64,000 bases of DNA from Nodularia sphaerocarpa UHCC 0038 (GCF_022376295.1 NZ_CP060140.1:3538356-3602355), one strand, 5' to 3'; shown: positions 25,808-35,349, counted from the first letter of the stretch. Numbers and translations: made by a program. The notes: a model not told the origin generated them from the letters alone.

Positions 25808-27982
25808 ATGAAAGGTCATCTTCACCCCAAGAACGATATAACGATCAACCCATCCGGTAACGAGTCAATCCTTGACGTGATTGGGCGCGCCAGTATGAAG
25901 CGTCGGCGCTTTGTCATGACTGCTGTAGGTACATCAGCCCTAACTGTCTTAGGTGATATTTCCCTGAGTGGTTTTCTCCAAACTGTGGAAGCAGCACCAG
26001 TTCCCGCCGGGCTGGGATTTGGTGGTATTGGCTTCGAGAGCATCGAGCCAAATCTCCGCAACCCAGCCACAGGAAAACTAGAAAAGGATCTTGTCACTGT
26101 TCCGAAAGGTTACACAGCCCGCATATTATCTGCTTGGGGTGATCCCATTATGCCTGGTGCGCCAAACTGGTTTCCAGACGCTTCCCAAGATGCGGCGACA
26201 CAGGAAAAGCAAGTGGGGATGAACCATGACGGGATGCACTTCTTCCCTCTCCCAGGACGGAGTTATCTCAACCGGACATCGGGGTTGCAAGTGCCTCTTG
26301 AAGGCCGCACATACAATAACAGTGGCATACTGTGCGTTAACCACGAGTATACCCAAGAAGAGTTCCTTCATCCCGGCGGTAATGCGACTAGCACCGTCAT
26401 GACAATTGAGAAAGCCAGGAAGTCTCAGGCTGCTCACGGCGTATCTATCCAAGAGATAGCCAAAGACAGATTCGGTAAGAACTGGAGTGTTGATCGCAAT
26501 TCCCGTTATGGTCGCCGTATCACTGGTAACACAGAAATGCGAGTTTCTGGGCCGGCGGCGGGTGATAAGCTGATGAAATCAAAGAAATTCTCAATTCAAC
26601 CGACTGGTTCAATTGAAATGGGAACCAACGATGGCTACACCGCTTATGGTACGCTCAACAATTGCGCCCACGGCATAACACCCTGGGGTACTTACCTCAC
26701 CTGTGAAGAGAACTTTCAAGGCTACTTTGCTAACCCTAATCCAGATATAGTTAACATTCCTGGTCTGGAGGACAAAGCAGCTGATATCCGCAATGGACAA
26801 AACCGCTACGGTATCCCCGCAGTAGAGAACCGTTATCGCTGGTCTCAGGTTGATCCACGCTTTGATGCTTATAACAATCCCCTGGAACCTCATTTGTTCG
26901 GCTGGGTCGTCGAAATTGATCCCTACGATCCCCAAAGCAAACCAGTCAAGCGCACTTCTATGGGTCGATTCAGACACGAAAGCGCTCAATATGTTGTTGA
27001 TGACAACAACGGTCTGGCTTTCTATATGGGTGACGACAACGTAAACGAGTATATCTATAAGTTCGTTTGCTCTCGACAATACAACCCCAATGTTCGTGGT
27101 GCTAATAGTGATTTACTTGACTACGGTACTTTATACGTTGCCAAGTTCAATGATAATGGTACTGGCGAATGGCTACCTCTAGTCTACGGTCAGCGGGGAC
27201 TCACACCAGCGAACGGATTTAATAGCCAAGCTGAAGTGTTGATTAAAACTAGACAGGCTGCGGACAGAGTTGGCGCGACCATGATGGACCGCCCTGAGTG
27301 GGTTGGTGTACGTCCTCGGATTGGTGGATTCAATGAAATTGAAGTCTACTGTACTTTGACCAACAACAGTCGTCGCGGCACAGAACCAGCTTCGGTGAAT
27401 AACCCAGATGGTACAACTCCTGGAGGTAATGCGCGTCCTCCGGTTGATGCTGCAAACCCACGAGACAGAAACGTTTACGGTCATGTTATCCGTTGGCGTG
27501 AGACTGGACGCAGCGTTACAGCTACCACTTTCAATTGGGATATTTTTGTTTTGAATGGCGACAAAAAAGACCCCAACCCCAATCGTCAAGGGAATATCAA
27601 TGGTGATGACTTCGGCTCACCAGATGGTCTTTGGTTCGACTACTACGGTCGTCTCTGGATTCAAACTGACCAGTCCGGTACTGGTACAGGTGACTATGTG
27701 AACATCGGCAGTAACTCGATGGTTTGTGCTAACCCTAATGATCCTAGAGAGATTAAGCTGTTTTTAACTAGCCCAACAGACTGTGAGGTGACTGGTGTAA
27801 TTACTACACCTGATCATAAAACCATGTTTGTGAATATTCAGCACCCAGGTTCTCGCGGAACTGCTGCTAATCCTACCAGCAACAGCGACTGGCCACATAG
27901 TCAAGGTTATGGCCCATCTGGTCGTCCCCGTTCTGCAACTGTGGTAATTACCCGCGATGACGGTGGGATTATTGGTGCTTAA
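25808..27982 (+). CDS. PhoX-family (DUF839) alkaline phosphatase, Tat-exported
   Basis: 724 residues. The N-terminus carries a twin-arginine signal: MKRRRFVMTAVGTSALTVLG (30-49), with a likely cleavage region near residues 60-67. The mature part has the DUF839 beta-propeller pattern, for example HGITPWGTYLTCEENFQGYF and GRFRHESAQYVVDDNNGLAF, and near the C-terminus GDDFGSPDGLWFDYYGRLWI. PhoX enzymes use calcium and iron and release phosphate from phosphate esters in the periplasm or outside. The protein is longer than many PhoX enzymes but matches the cyanobacterial form. The gene is alone, with a 336-bp upstream region that should hold its regulation. Confidence 0.85.
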   Translation: MKGHLHPKNDITINPSGNESILDVIGRASMKRRRFVMTAVGTSALTVLGDISLSGFLQTVEAAPVPAGLGFGGIGFESIEPNLRNPATGKLEKDLVTVPKGYTARILSAWGDPIMPGAPNWFPDASQDAATQEKQVGMNHDGMHFFPLPGRSYLNRTSGLQVPLEGRTYNNSGILCVNHEYTQEEFLHPGGNATSTVMTIEKARKSQAAHGVSIQEIAKDRFGKNWSVDRNSRYGRRITGNTEMRVSGPAAGDKLMKSKKFSIQPTGSIEMGTNDGYTAYGTLNNCAHGITPWGTYLTCEENFQGYFANPNPDIVNIPGLEDKAADIRNGQNRYGIPAVENRYRWSQVDPRFDAYNNPLEPHLFGWVVEIDPYDPQSKPVKRTSMGRFRHESAQYVVDDNNGLAFYMGDDNVNEYIYKFVCSRQYNPNVRGANSDLLDYGTLYVAKFNDNGTGEWLPLVYGQRGLTPANGFNSQAEVLIKTRQAADRVGATMMDRPEWVGVRPRIGGFNEIEVYCTLTNNSRRGTEPASVNNPDGTTPGGNARPPVDAANPRDRNVYGHVIRWRETGRSVTATTFNWDIFVLNGDKKDPNPNRQGNINGDDFGSPDGLWFDYYGRLWIQTDQSGTGTGDYVNIGSNSMVCANPNDPREIKLFLTSPTDCEVTGVITTPDHKTMFVNIQHPGSRGTAANPTSNSDWPHSQGYGPSGRPRSATVVITRDDGGIIGA

Positions 27983-28813
27983 TTCTTGATGTACTAATAT
28001 AGCGTTTCCTAGTCTAGTGAGGTAGAAGAACTTCACCCCCAACCCCCTCCCATATCAAAGCTTTATCCTTTTCTTCCCCCCGTTGCGGGGGGATTTCGGG
28101 GGGTGCGAGGAGGGGGCTATGATATAGCAAAAGTCAAAAGTCAAAATTGGAATACTTGCTGTGACTGGGTTTTAGACTTTTGCCATGTCCTAACCACCTT
28201 GTCGGTTTCTATATATCTGATGTGATTAGGAAAAGCTAGTAATCCTATCTGATTTGTTATTACAAAATAAACATATCCGATTTGATCAATAAGTTGGATA
28301 TGTTTCTTTTGATTCGTAATTTATTTAGGATGGCTATAGTTAATAGCCTAGTGATTGCATTTGAATTAATTAGGATCGCACTTACTTAAATTCCTGAATT
28401 TAATCACTTTTAAATAGTAGGGTGTATTGGTTGATGCACCCTAATTTCTCATATTTTATCTGGGTTATCATCTGTTTAACAGAAGGTTAAATTAGCTATT
28501 TTTATCTTTAAAAAAATAATTTTGGAAAATTTAATTTTAATCACTTGACTAAGTAATTACTTTTAAGTATTATGACTGTGTTATAAGATTTACGCCCTGT
28601 AAGTTTTAACCAAAACTTAACCTAAGTTGTGCTGAAATATCATGTTTTTTTCACTTCAGATACTAAAAAGTAAGCACACCTTAAATTCAACATCTTCTGT
28701 TGATAAAATCACTGCTGCTGACAGTAACTGAATTAGTGAAATTTCCCACAGCACAGATATCAGATGCGTAGATTGCAATCAGATTGAAGTTTGAATAAGA
28801 GGAATAGAAGTCA
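27983..28813. other. 831-bp non-coding region before the small secreted protein gene
   Basis: The left part holds a TTTCCTAGTCTAGTGAGGTA repeat word (about 28006-28025) and the 83-bp palindromic repeat at 28034-28116. GCTATGATATAGC and AAAAGTCAAAAGTC follow. From about 28200 to 28810 the DNA is unusually AT-rich, with no gene and no repeats, so it could be a long promoter/leader for the gene at 28814. A TTAGGGTGCATC-like palindrome (GGGTGTATTGGTTGATGCACCC, 28421-28442) lies inside it. Confidence 0.55.
28034..28116 (-). repeat. 83-bp palindromic dispersed repeat, copy 2 (reverse orientation)
   Basis: Reverse complement of the element at 2842-2925 with only a few differences (for example AAGCTTTGATATGGGAGG against AACCTTTGATATGGGAGG). 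It contains the CCCCCC-GTTG-CGGGGGG hairpin. Confidence 0.85.
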
Positions 28814-29236
28814 ATGAAATTAAACAAAAAAGTAGCGATCGCCTTAGTTGCAGTTTCCGCTAGTGTATTTGGCTTCAGTTCTCTAGCCTCTGCTGGTGAA
28901 GGCGGTGCGGCTGGAGCGGTAGCAGCTACACTGAACGCAGATGGTTTGGTAACTGATATGGCTGCGGCTGGCGCGGTAGGTAAAAATGATGCAGCTGCTG
29001 TAGCCACCAGTAACTTTGGTGTTGTCTCAGCTTCCGCCTTGGGAAGTGCTGGCGTAATCGAATTACTCAGCGATAACGGCTATTTTTCCTTTGAAGACAG
29101 TGATATTTCTGAGCGCGAAATTTTCACCAATGTTACTCTCAAAGGTAGTGCAGACACTGCTTTAGGAACTAGCCAAACCAACTCTATTACTACCTTCACC
29201 GAAACACCCATCGGATCTATTGAAACTGGTTTTTAG
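28814..29236 (+). CDS. small secreted Gly/Ala-rich protein of unknown function
   Basis: 140 residues. A textbook Sec signal peptide (KLNKKVAIALVAVSASVFGF) ends with ASA at 25-27. The mature 113-residue protein begins GEGGAAGAVAATL, is rich in Ala, Gly, Ser and Thr up to about residue 75, and then turns acidic (EDSDISERE). It has no cysteine or aromatic clusters and I do not recognise the family. GAGGAATAG lies upstream of the ATG. It stands alone after a long AT-rich leader region and 600 bp before a large surface-protein gene in the same direction. A surface or matrix component is possible; nothing in the sequence proves it. Confidence 0.75.
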   Translation: MKLNKKVAIALVAVSASVFGFSSLASAGEGGAAGAVAATLNADGLVTDMAAAGAVGKNDAAAVATSNFGVVSASALGSAGVIELLSDNGYFSFEDSDISEREIFTNVTLKGSADTALGTSQTNSITTFTETPIGSIETGF

Positions 29237-29837
29237 GGTATCAAGAATTAAGAAGAATCAATATCAGGAGTCAGACTGATACTGTCTTCAAATTCTCTCC
29301 ACCCTAAATCTGTTGTGTTTATCGGTTAGAGACATGATTACCGCGTGTCTCTAACTTATTATATCAGCGAATAAATCACAGTTAAACTAACACTATTTTC
29401 GCAAATTCCAGATCATAGTCAAATTTTGGCGTTGCTGAATTAGAGTATGAAAGTCAAAAATTGAATCTCTCAAACTCTTATTCTCAGCGTCTCTGCGCCT
29501 GGTGCGTGATCCAAATTCATACTTTTACTCAGCAACACCCAAATTTTTATCACAAACTAAGTGGGCGCGAAAAACTCGATGTATATGAAGAAATATCAAT
29601 TCTCCGTAAGGCTAACGCACCTTGAATTGTGAAAACACTGAGATGGTGCGTTGCGCTGCGCGACAACACACCCTACATTGAAATTTATATTTATTAACAC
29701 AACTTAAAATATTAGTGCGACTGACTTACACCAAAAATCTAATTTTACAAGATATTTATTCCAGGTCTTTTATTCATCTGTGTCCATCTGTAGTTGATTA
29801 TCTTCAATCTCCTATATTCACTTGTAAACTGCTGTAA
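29237..29837. other. 601-bp non-coding region with GTGCGTT repeat
   Basis: Contains two GTTGCTGA / CAGCAACAC words (about 29433 and 29530) facing each other around 'gtctctgcgcctggtgcg'. It also has the GTGCGTTGCGC repeat element at about 29605-29676, which ends CACACCCTAC, and one TCATCTGTGTCCATCTGT word near 29772. No gene is seen. Confidence 0.55.
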
Positions 29838-32231
29838 ATGTTTATGATTATTTCGCCGCGCCGAAACTTAAAGCTAGCATTGGTATTATTATTTAGTTCA
29901 ACAACAATATTCTTTGCTAAAACGGCTGGCGCTGAGATATCTGCAAAAACATTGTCACAGTCAAACCTCAATAATAATAGCAAGTTAAAATTATCCGCAA
30001 CCTCAGAGGATGCTTCTGGATTAATTGCTCATCTAAAATATGGGAAAAATTTATCAGAATCACAGAAGAAATTACCAACCTCCGGCTCTAATTTTATTCA
30101 ACAAACACAAGTAACAGAGTTAGCAAAAACTAATTCTCAAGTTCATTCTTGTACTCCCAGCAATACTGGAGAACCAGAATTTACCAAATTCACGTATTTA
30201 GCAAAAACTAATTCTCAAGTTCATTCTTGTACTCCCAGCAATACTGGAGAAGCAGAATCTGATCGCAAACAACTCAATCCACAACCTAGAGTTGATGAAT
30301 TGGATCTTGAACAAAAATCACCGCAAGCTGCACAAGAATATATAATTTCCCCTAGAATTGCTGATGAGCAAAAAATCCATCCCCGCACAACTACTATCCC
30401 AGTGAATGGGGTATTAATCAATCATTTAACCCAAAGACAATTCAGTGTAGGTTCCAGATTTGGGAATAACCAAAATACTACTTTTGATCTGAACGGAGTT
30501 GTCAAACTTAACGGACAAGTCCAAGAAAATTTGACGACAAAAAATATTTTTACCGTAGATCAAACAGGAGAATATTTGCACCTGCAAACGGTGAGACAAA
30601 CGAGAGAAATTACTGTTAATCTCACAGAACCCCTGACTGTATTGGGTACAGAACTGCAATTAAGCTTAGTAGGTTCATGTATTTTACCTGGTGCTAAACC
30701 CAATCAAATCTGCACATATACTCCTGGTTTAACATCTGCTGATATCAATGCTGATAGTCTGACACCAACTCGGATTTTTCAAACTGCAAAAGTAGGTGAT
30801 GTAGTAGAACCAGAAACACTAGCAGCAATTAGCCAACCGGGTTTTCAATCTGGGGCTAATGGTCAAGAAATTGGGATAGATTTATTTTTACCCAATACAG
30901 GTTCATCTGTGGGGAATAGTACTGGAGAGCAAGTTTCGATCAACAGAAGAGAAGAAATAGAAAACACACCCGCAGCCATTTATTCTAGAGTTAGACAGAT
31001 TGTGAAAGTGAATGACCGCGAAGCTGTCATGGGTCGGACAGTAAGGGGATTTGGCTTGATTTTAAATGATGAGAATACTTTACTCAATACAGCTTTGCAA
31101 CTGGGATATAATTTGTTGCCTGATATTTTACCTAATATTGCTGGTTCAGAAAATAAAGTCAACGCAAATGTTAACAATAATTTGTTTTTAGCTGCTAATA
31201 ATGTCAGAGTTCCTGCTAATAGTTTGACTGCTTATCATGGGGGAATTGGTAGGGCGCAGAGTGTCCCGCCAGAGGCGGTAAATTTGAGACAAGTACCTGC
31301 TGCTAGATTTAATAGTATTTGGTTAGGTGCTTCACCCGTGATCAAACGCAGTTCTACTTTTAATACTCGTTCTGAACAGATTAGCCCTCTGACAGTTTTA
31401 TCTTCTGGTGGTGGAGAAGGGGGATTTGAATCTGATGTCAGTTTTGTTTCTAATATTAATAATCAAAATTTTTCCACAGCAAATTTGCAAGATTATTACA
31501 CTCAGGTTTATGTTACAGTTTTAAATCAAGAAGTGAATAATGTTGCATTTAGCAGATATAGAGAAGAAACAAAATATGCGCCACATCTGAGTTTTACAGG
31601 CAATATCACGGGAACACAGGATGCTTTGAGATATTATACAGGTGTGATAGGTGCAGAAGAAGTTAAGGCTTATGGGGGAGTAGATTTTAGTAAAAATACT
31701 TCCAATGGATGGAATTTTTCTGGGGGTGTTATCGGCTATATTAATCCAGATATTGATTACTACAGTCAAGTAACGGGTAGTGTTGGTAAACGTATCCCTT
31801 TGAGTGGGAATAGTAATTTAGTTCTATCCACGGGAGTTAATTATGCTCTTGATAGAGAAACTCGCCCCAATGATTTTGTAAATTCATTTACGGTGAGAGC
31901 TAGAGCCAATTTAGGCAATGTTTGGTTGGGTTTAACTAATTATTTTGGGGATGTTTTACCGGATTCGTTGAAGAATACTCTGGTAACAAGTGTTGGGATT
32001 CAATTTACTCAGAATTTTTTGTTATCAGCATACTATAATCCGATTAATGAAAATGCGGCTCGTTCTGTCTATGGTGCTGAAGCGCGATGGAGACTTGGTA
32101 AAAATCAAAATAGTCCCATGCTGAACTTATCCTGGAGAAATAATGACTATGAGTATGGCAGAGATAGGGCTGGTAATGAATTGAAAATAAACGAGAATAT
32201 ATTTACCGTGTTTTTGAGGGGTAATTTTTGA
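29838..32231 (+). CDS. large secreted, probably outer-membrane beta-barrel protein with internal duplication
   Basis: 797 residues. A signal peptide (about 1-32, LALVLLFSSTTIFFAKTAGA) is followed by a low-complexity region to about 180, which contains an exact in-frame duplication (residues 95-112 and 121-138, LAKTNSQVHSCTPSNTGE). Residues 185-450 form a conserved-looking module (PVNGVLINHLTQRQFSVG, FTVDQTGEYLHLQTVRQTRE, GANGQEIGIDLFLPNTG). The last 230 residues show alternating short beta strands and end in the aromatic ENIFTVFLRGNF, as outer-membrane barrels do. I recall similar proteins in other Nostocales without an assigned role. Transport or surface attachment are both possible. Confidence 0.7.
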   Translation: MFMIISPRRNLKLALVLLFSSTTIFFAKTAGAEISAKTLSQSNLNNNSKLKLSATSEDASGLIAHLKYGKNLSESQKKLPTSGSNFIQQTQVTELAKTNSQVHSCTPSNTGEPEFTKFTYLAKTNSQVHSCTPSNTGEAESDRKQLNPQPRVDELDLEQKSPQAAQEYIISPRIADEQKIHPRTTTIPVNGVLINHLTQRQFSVGSRFGNNQNTTFDLNGVVKLNGQVQENLTTKNIFTVDQTGEYLHLQTVRQTREITVNLTEPLTVLGTELQLSLVGSCILPGAKPNQICTYTPGLTSADINADSLTPTRIFQTAKVGDVVEPETLAAISQPGFQSGANGQEIGIDLFLPNTGSSVGNSTGEQVSINRREEIENTPAAIYSRVRQIVKVNDREAVMGRTVRGFGLILNDENTLLNTALQLGYNLLPDILPNIAGSENKVNANVNNNLFLAANNVRVPANSLTAYHGGIGRAQSVPPEAVNLRQVPAARFNSIWLGASPVIKRSSTFNTRSEQISPLTVLSSGGGEGGFESDVSFVSNINNQNFSTANLQDYYTQVYVTVLNQEVNNVAFSRYREETKYAPHLSFTGNITGTQDALRYYTGVIGAEEVKAYGGVDFSKNTSNGWNFSGGVIGYINPDIDYYSQVTGSVGKRIPLSGNSNLVLSTGVNYALDRETRPNDFVNSFTVRARANLGNVWLGLTNYFGDVLPDSLKNTLVTSVGIQFTQNFLLSAYYNPINENAARSVYGAEARWRLGKNQNSPMLNLSWRNNDYEYGRDRAGNELKINENIFTVFLRGNF
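30120..30251 (+). repeat. exact 54-bp direct repeat inside the surface-protein gene
   Basis: 30120-30173 and 30198-30251 are identical over 54 bp. The start-to-start distance is 78 bp, so the reading frame is kept. Each unit codes for an 18-residue segment with one cysteine. Confidence 0.97.
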
Positions 32232-32297
32232 GGAGGTTTTTCACCTACATATCTTATAATAATTACTCATTCTTTGTTTTCCTAACTGGAGAAACTA

Positions 32298-33500
32298 ATG
32301 GGTCGCGCTAAAAAGGTTGTCTTGGCATATTCTGGGGGAGTGGATACTTCTGTTTGTATCCCCTATCTGAAAAATGAGTGGGGTGTAGAAGAAGTAATTA
32401 CCCTCGCAGCAGATTTGGGTCAGGGAGATGAATTAGAGCCAATCCGAGAAAAAGCGCTGAAATCGGGTGCAAGTGAGTCTTTGGTGGTTGACGTTAAAGA
32501 TAGTTTCGTGAAAGATTATGCTTTTGCGGCGATTCAAGCCAATGCTCTCTACGAAAATCGATATCCTTTGGGGACTGCTTTGGCTCGTCCGTTAATTGCT
32601 AAAATATTAGTGGAAGCTGCTCATAAATATGGTGCTGATGCGATCGCTCACGGTTGCACTGGTAAAGGTAATGATCAGGTTCGCTTTGATGTGGCTTGTG
32701 CGGCTCTGAATCCTAATCTGAAGATTCTCGCACCGGCGAGAGAATGGGGGATGAGTCGTGAGGAAACTATCGCTTATGGTGAGCAATGTGGTATCCCCTC
32801 ACCGGTGAAAAAATCTTCTCCCTACAGTATTGATAAAAATTTACTCGGTCGTAGTATTGAAGCTGGGATACTGGAAGATCCAGCAGTTGAGCCGCTAGAA
32901 GAAATCTATGAAATGACTAAGGCGATCGCTGATACGCCTAATGAACCAGAGTATATTGAAATTGGTTTTACACGCGGTATTCCCACCAGCCTCAATGGTA
33001 GTCCTAAAAACCCTGTGGAGTTAATTGAAGAACTCAATCAGGTGGTAGGAAATCACGGTATTGGGCGGATCGACATGATGGAAAACCGCTTAGTAGGAAT
33101 TAAATCGCGAGAAATCTACGAATCACCCGCTATGTTAGTGCTAATTCAGGCACACCGGGATTTAGAAAGCCTGACTTTGACAGCAGATGTCAGCCACTAC
33201 AAGCGAGGTATTGAAGAGACTTACACTCAAATCGTTTATAACGGTCTTTGGTACAGTCCACTTAAAAGCGCACTTGATGCTTTTATTCAAAAGACACAAG
33301 AACGAGTTTTGGGAACTGTGCGCCTGAAACTTTTTAAAGGTAACGCCACTGTAGTCGGACGTTGGAGTGATAATTCACTTTATAGCCCAGATTTGGCAAC
33401 CTATGGTTCTGAAGACCAATTTGATCACAAAGCAGCTGAAGGCTTTATTTACGTTTGGGGCTTACCCACTCGCATTTGGGCGCAGCAAGGTAGAAGTTAG
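32298..33500 (+). CDS. argG: argininosuccinate synthase
   Basis: 400 residues, the usual length. The ATP pyrophosphatase motif AYSGGVDTS is at 10-18. Downstream are GNDQVRFDVACAALNP, the citrulline/aspartate-binding region SPYSIDKNLLGRSIEAG, and EIYESPA. It joins citrulline and aspartate with ATP to give argininosuccinate, the penultimate step of arginine synthesis, and so also feeds cyanophycin. ACTGGAGAAACTA precedes the ATG and gives a good ribosome-binding site. It converges on the DedA gene across a repeat-containing spacer. Confidence 0.97.
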   Translation: MGRAKKVVLAYSGGVDTSVCIPYLKNEWGVEEVITLAADLGQGDELEPIREKALKSGASESLVVDVKDSFVKDYAFAAIQANALYENRYPLGTALARPLIAKILVEAAHKYGADAIAHGCTGKGNDQVRFDVACAALNPNLKILAPAREWGMSREETIAYGEQCGIPSPVKKSSPYSIDKNLLGRSIEAGILEDPAVEPLEEIYEMTKAIADTPNEPEYIEIGFTRGIPTSLNGSPKNPVELIEELNQVVGNHGIGRIDMMENRLVGIKSREIYESPAMLVLIQAHRDLESLTLTADVSHYKRGIEETYTQIVYNGLWYSPLKSALDAFIQKTQERVLGTVRLKLFKGNATVVGRWSDNSLYSPDLATYGSEDQFDHKAAEGFIYVWGLPTRIWAQQGRS

Positions 33501-33517
33501 GGAGTAGTACCGCAAGG

Positions 33518-33560
33518 CGTTCGTCAAAAGTTAAAAGTCAAAAGTCAAAAGTCTGACTTT
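33518..33560. repeat. AAAAGTC heptamer repeat
   Basis: AAAGTTAAAAGTCAAAAGTC-type tandem heptamers downstream of argG; the same unit is at 28128-28148 and, in reverse, at 62348-62393. Confidence 0.8.
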
Positions 33561-33694
33561 ATAGGCTTCTGATTGATTCTAAATGCTTGTCCTATTTACG
33601 CCGTACTGTACTAGGGACTGGGGACTGGGGACTAGGAAGTTTTTCTCCCCTGCACCCTGCCCCTGCCCCCTTTCCTCTTCTACCCTGCTTATTC

Positions 33695-34324
33695 TTACTC
33701 ACCAGTCGCCCGTTTGACTTGGCGGGACTCTAACCAGATGGGTACAGCAATCAAGGCTACCAGGATTAGTAAAGCGGCGATCGCAAATTGACTCACCCAA
33801 GCAACTAGTTGTTCTAGGGAGACAACTTTGCCTGCAAAGAAAGCTAACGTTACCATCACACTAGCCCAGGTGGTTGCTCCTGCTAAGTTGTACAAAAAGA
33901 ATTTTCTGAAAGGCATTTCAGCTATACCAGCTAATGGTGCTGCAAAAATTCGCAACAATGCGAAAAAGCGCCCAAAAAATACAGCTTTCGTAGCATTTTC
34001 ACTAAATTGATTTTTAATATTCAATAACCGCTCATCGGAAATCCGAAAGAGTTTACCTATTTGTACCAGGAAAGGCCAGCCCCCTATTTTTCCAATCCAA
34101 TAGCCGCAAGCACCGCCAATAACAGCACCTGCAACGGCATCACTGAGAACTAACCAATAGTTCAGTTCCTCACTTCCAGCTAGAAATCCGCCCACTATTG
34201 TCACGGTTTCTCCAGGAAGGGGAATGCCCAAATTTTCTAGCAAAATGCCCAAAAAAATTGCCCAGTAACCATACTGGTGGGCAAATTCCTGGATGTTTTC
34301 TAGTGAAATCAGCTCAAGAGACAT
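33695..34324 (-). CDS. DedA family membrane protein
   Basis: 209 residues. The DedA/SNARE-associated (VTT) domain is clear: LENLGIPLPGETVTIVGGFL near residues 25-44, GYWIGKIGG, and the conserved FFGRFFALLRIFAAPLAG. About five hydrophobic segments put it in the cytoplasmic membrane. DedA proteins are lipid-handling transporters; some move undecaprenyl phosphate or phosphatidylethanolamine. The specific lipid is not shown here. The gene stands alone, and a spacer with heptamer repeats lies upstream. Confidence 0.88.
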   Translation of the reverse strand: MSLELISLENIQEFAHQYGYWAIFLGILLENLGIPLPGETVTIVGGFLAGSEELNYWLVLSDAVAGAVIGGACGYWIGKIGGWPFLVQIGKLFRISDERLLNIKNQFSENATKAVFFGRFFALLRIFAAPLAGIAEMPFRKFFLYNLAGATTWASVMVTLAFFAGKVVSLEQLVAWVSQFAIAALLILVALIAVPIWLESRQVKRATGE

Positions 34325-34756
34325 CCCGCACCGCCGCCTTTACAATTTTTTACCTTTCATATATCTTCACTCTTCTATGGCTGGGGTGTCAATCAATCCG
34401 CTACGCGGAGTCATTAGTTATTAGTCATTTGTCATTTGTCATTTGCATCTCATAGCACAAATTCATACTTTATGCTACTTTGTCAAGCAGTTTTTATAAA
34501 AAATTTCTAAAAATCCTGGTATAATGTAAAAATCTGGTAAAAGATGCGGTTGATACCGAAATTCTCCCACCATTATGCCTATATTAAGGAAAGTTAATAT
34601 AAATTATACGGCATAAATACTGAAGCAAATTGTTTCAACAGGAGTGCTGTAAGTTACTAAATCTGAAAATCAAACAGTAATTTTGTCGTTGAAACTGAAT
34701 CAGTCTTCATGTCAAATTTCTGTTTTGTTACTTGTTCCAACTACTGAGTTAAATTC
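34325..34756. other. 432-bp spacer upstream of the STAS gene
   Basis: TCATTAGTTATTAGTCATTT heptamers lie at about 34410-34446. From 34460 onward the sequence is AT-rich. TGGTATAATGTAAAA (34517-34531) contains a TATAAT box, and ACGGCATAAAT lies near 34608. No gene is seen. Confidence 0.45.
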
Positions 34757-35107
34757 ATGACTATCTCACAAGATCAAGTGGTTTTATTTAAGCCCCACGG
34801 CAACATAGACTTGCAGAGTGGAATGACTTTTAGCGAACAGATGCTTGCGGTAACACCCCAGTCAGATCAACTCTGGGTGATTGATCTGTCATACGTAGAT
34901 TTCATGGACAGTTCAGGATTAGTCCCCTTAATCAATGGACTAACATTAGCACGCCAAAGTGGTTTTCGTTTAGTTTTGTGCAACGTGCAAGCTCCGGTAA
35001 GATTAATTTTGGAACTAACACAACTGGATTCAGTGTTTGAAATTTTCGACACTTACGAGGATATTTTCAGCAACATTAATCATAAAAATCTAGCTTTAGC
35101 AAGCTAA
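34757..35107 (+). CDS. STAS-domain protein, anti-sigma factor antagonist type
   Basis: 116 residues forming a single STAS domain. The pattern LWVIDLSYVDFMDSSGLVPLI (39-59) contains the phosphorylatable Ser52 in DSSG, as in SpoIIAA/RsbV. Such proteins bind an anti-sigma kinase or a phosphatase module and are switched by phosphorylation. No partner kinase, phosphatase or sigma factor gene lies nearby, so its partner is elsewhere. In cyanobacteria STAS proteins of this size also act in polysaccharide and motility regulation (HmpV-type); that link is inference. Confidence 0.87.
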   Translation: MTISQDQVVLFKPHGNIDLQSGMTFSEQMLAVTPQSDQLWVIDLSYVDFMDSSGLVPLINGLTLARQSGFRLVLCNVQAPVRLILELTQLDSVFEIFDTYEDIFSNINHKNLALAS

Positions 35108-35183
35108 TTTACCACTTTAGATGTATGAATAGTGAAAATTAATTAATTTCAATTGGAAATAGAGAACTAAACGAGTGAACACT

Positions 35184-35203
35184 CCCCACAGCTTCAGCCG
35201 TGG
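35184..35203. repeat. hairpin resembling an IS200/IS605 end
   Basis: CCCACAGCTTCAGCCGTGGG has 5-bp outer and 3-bp inner pairing with one mismatch. It is close to the CCCACGGCTT...AAGCCGTGGG hairpins found at IS200/IS605 ends. No tnpA or tnpB is present, so at most it is a remnant. Confidence 0.35.
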
Positions 35204-35247
35204 GATTGTTGCATCATTGAGACGACTAATAAAAGTTACAAAAATCG

Positions 35248-35271
35248 ACCACTTCCATAGATGCAAGTGGT
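35248..35271 (+). terminator. hairpin plus T-rich tail downstream of the STAS gene
   Basis: ACCACTT and AAGTGGT (7 bp) around a 10-base loop, followed directly by TTATTATTA. It is oriented to end transcripts from the STAS gene. Confidence 0.5.
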
Positions 35272-35349
35272 TTATTATTAGGGAAAAATGCCGTGATTAT
35301 GCGCCTAATGGGCTAATTTATCATTTTTATTGACATTTTCACAGGGCTA

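Noticed and set aside
26609..27079. 156-codon frame antisense to the PhoX gene
   Set aside because: It lies wholly inside a well-supported gene, has no family features, and mirrors the codon pattern of the sense gene.
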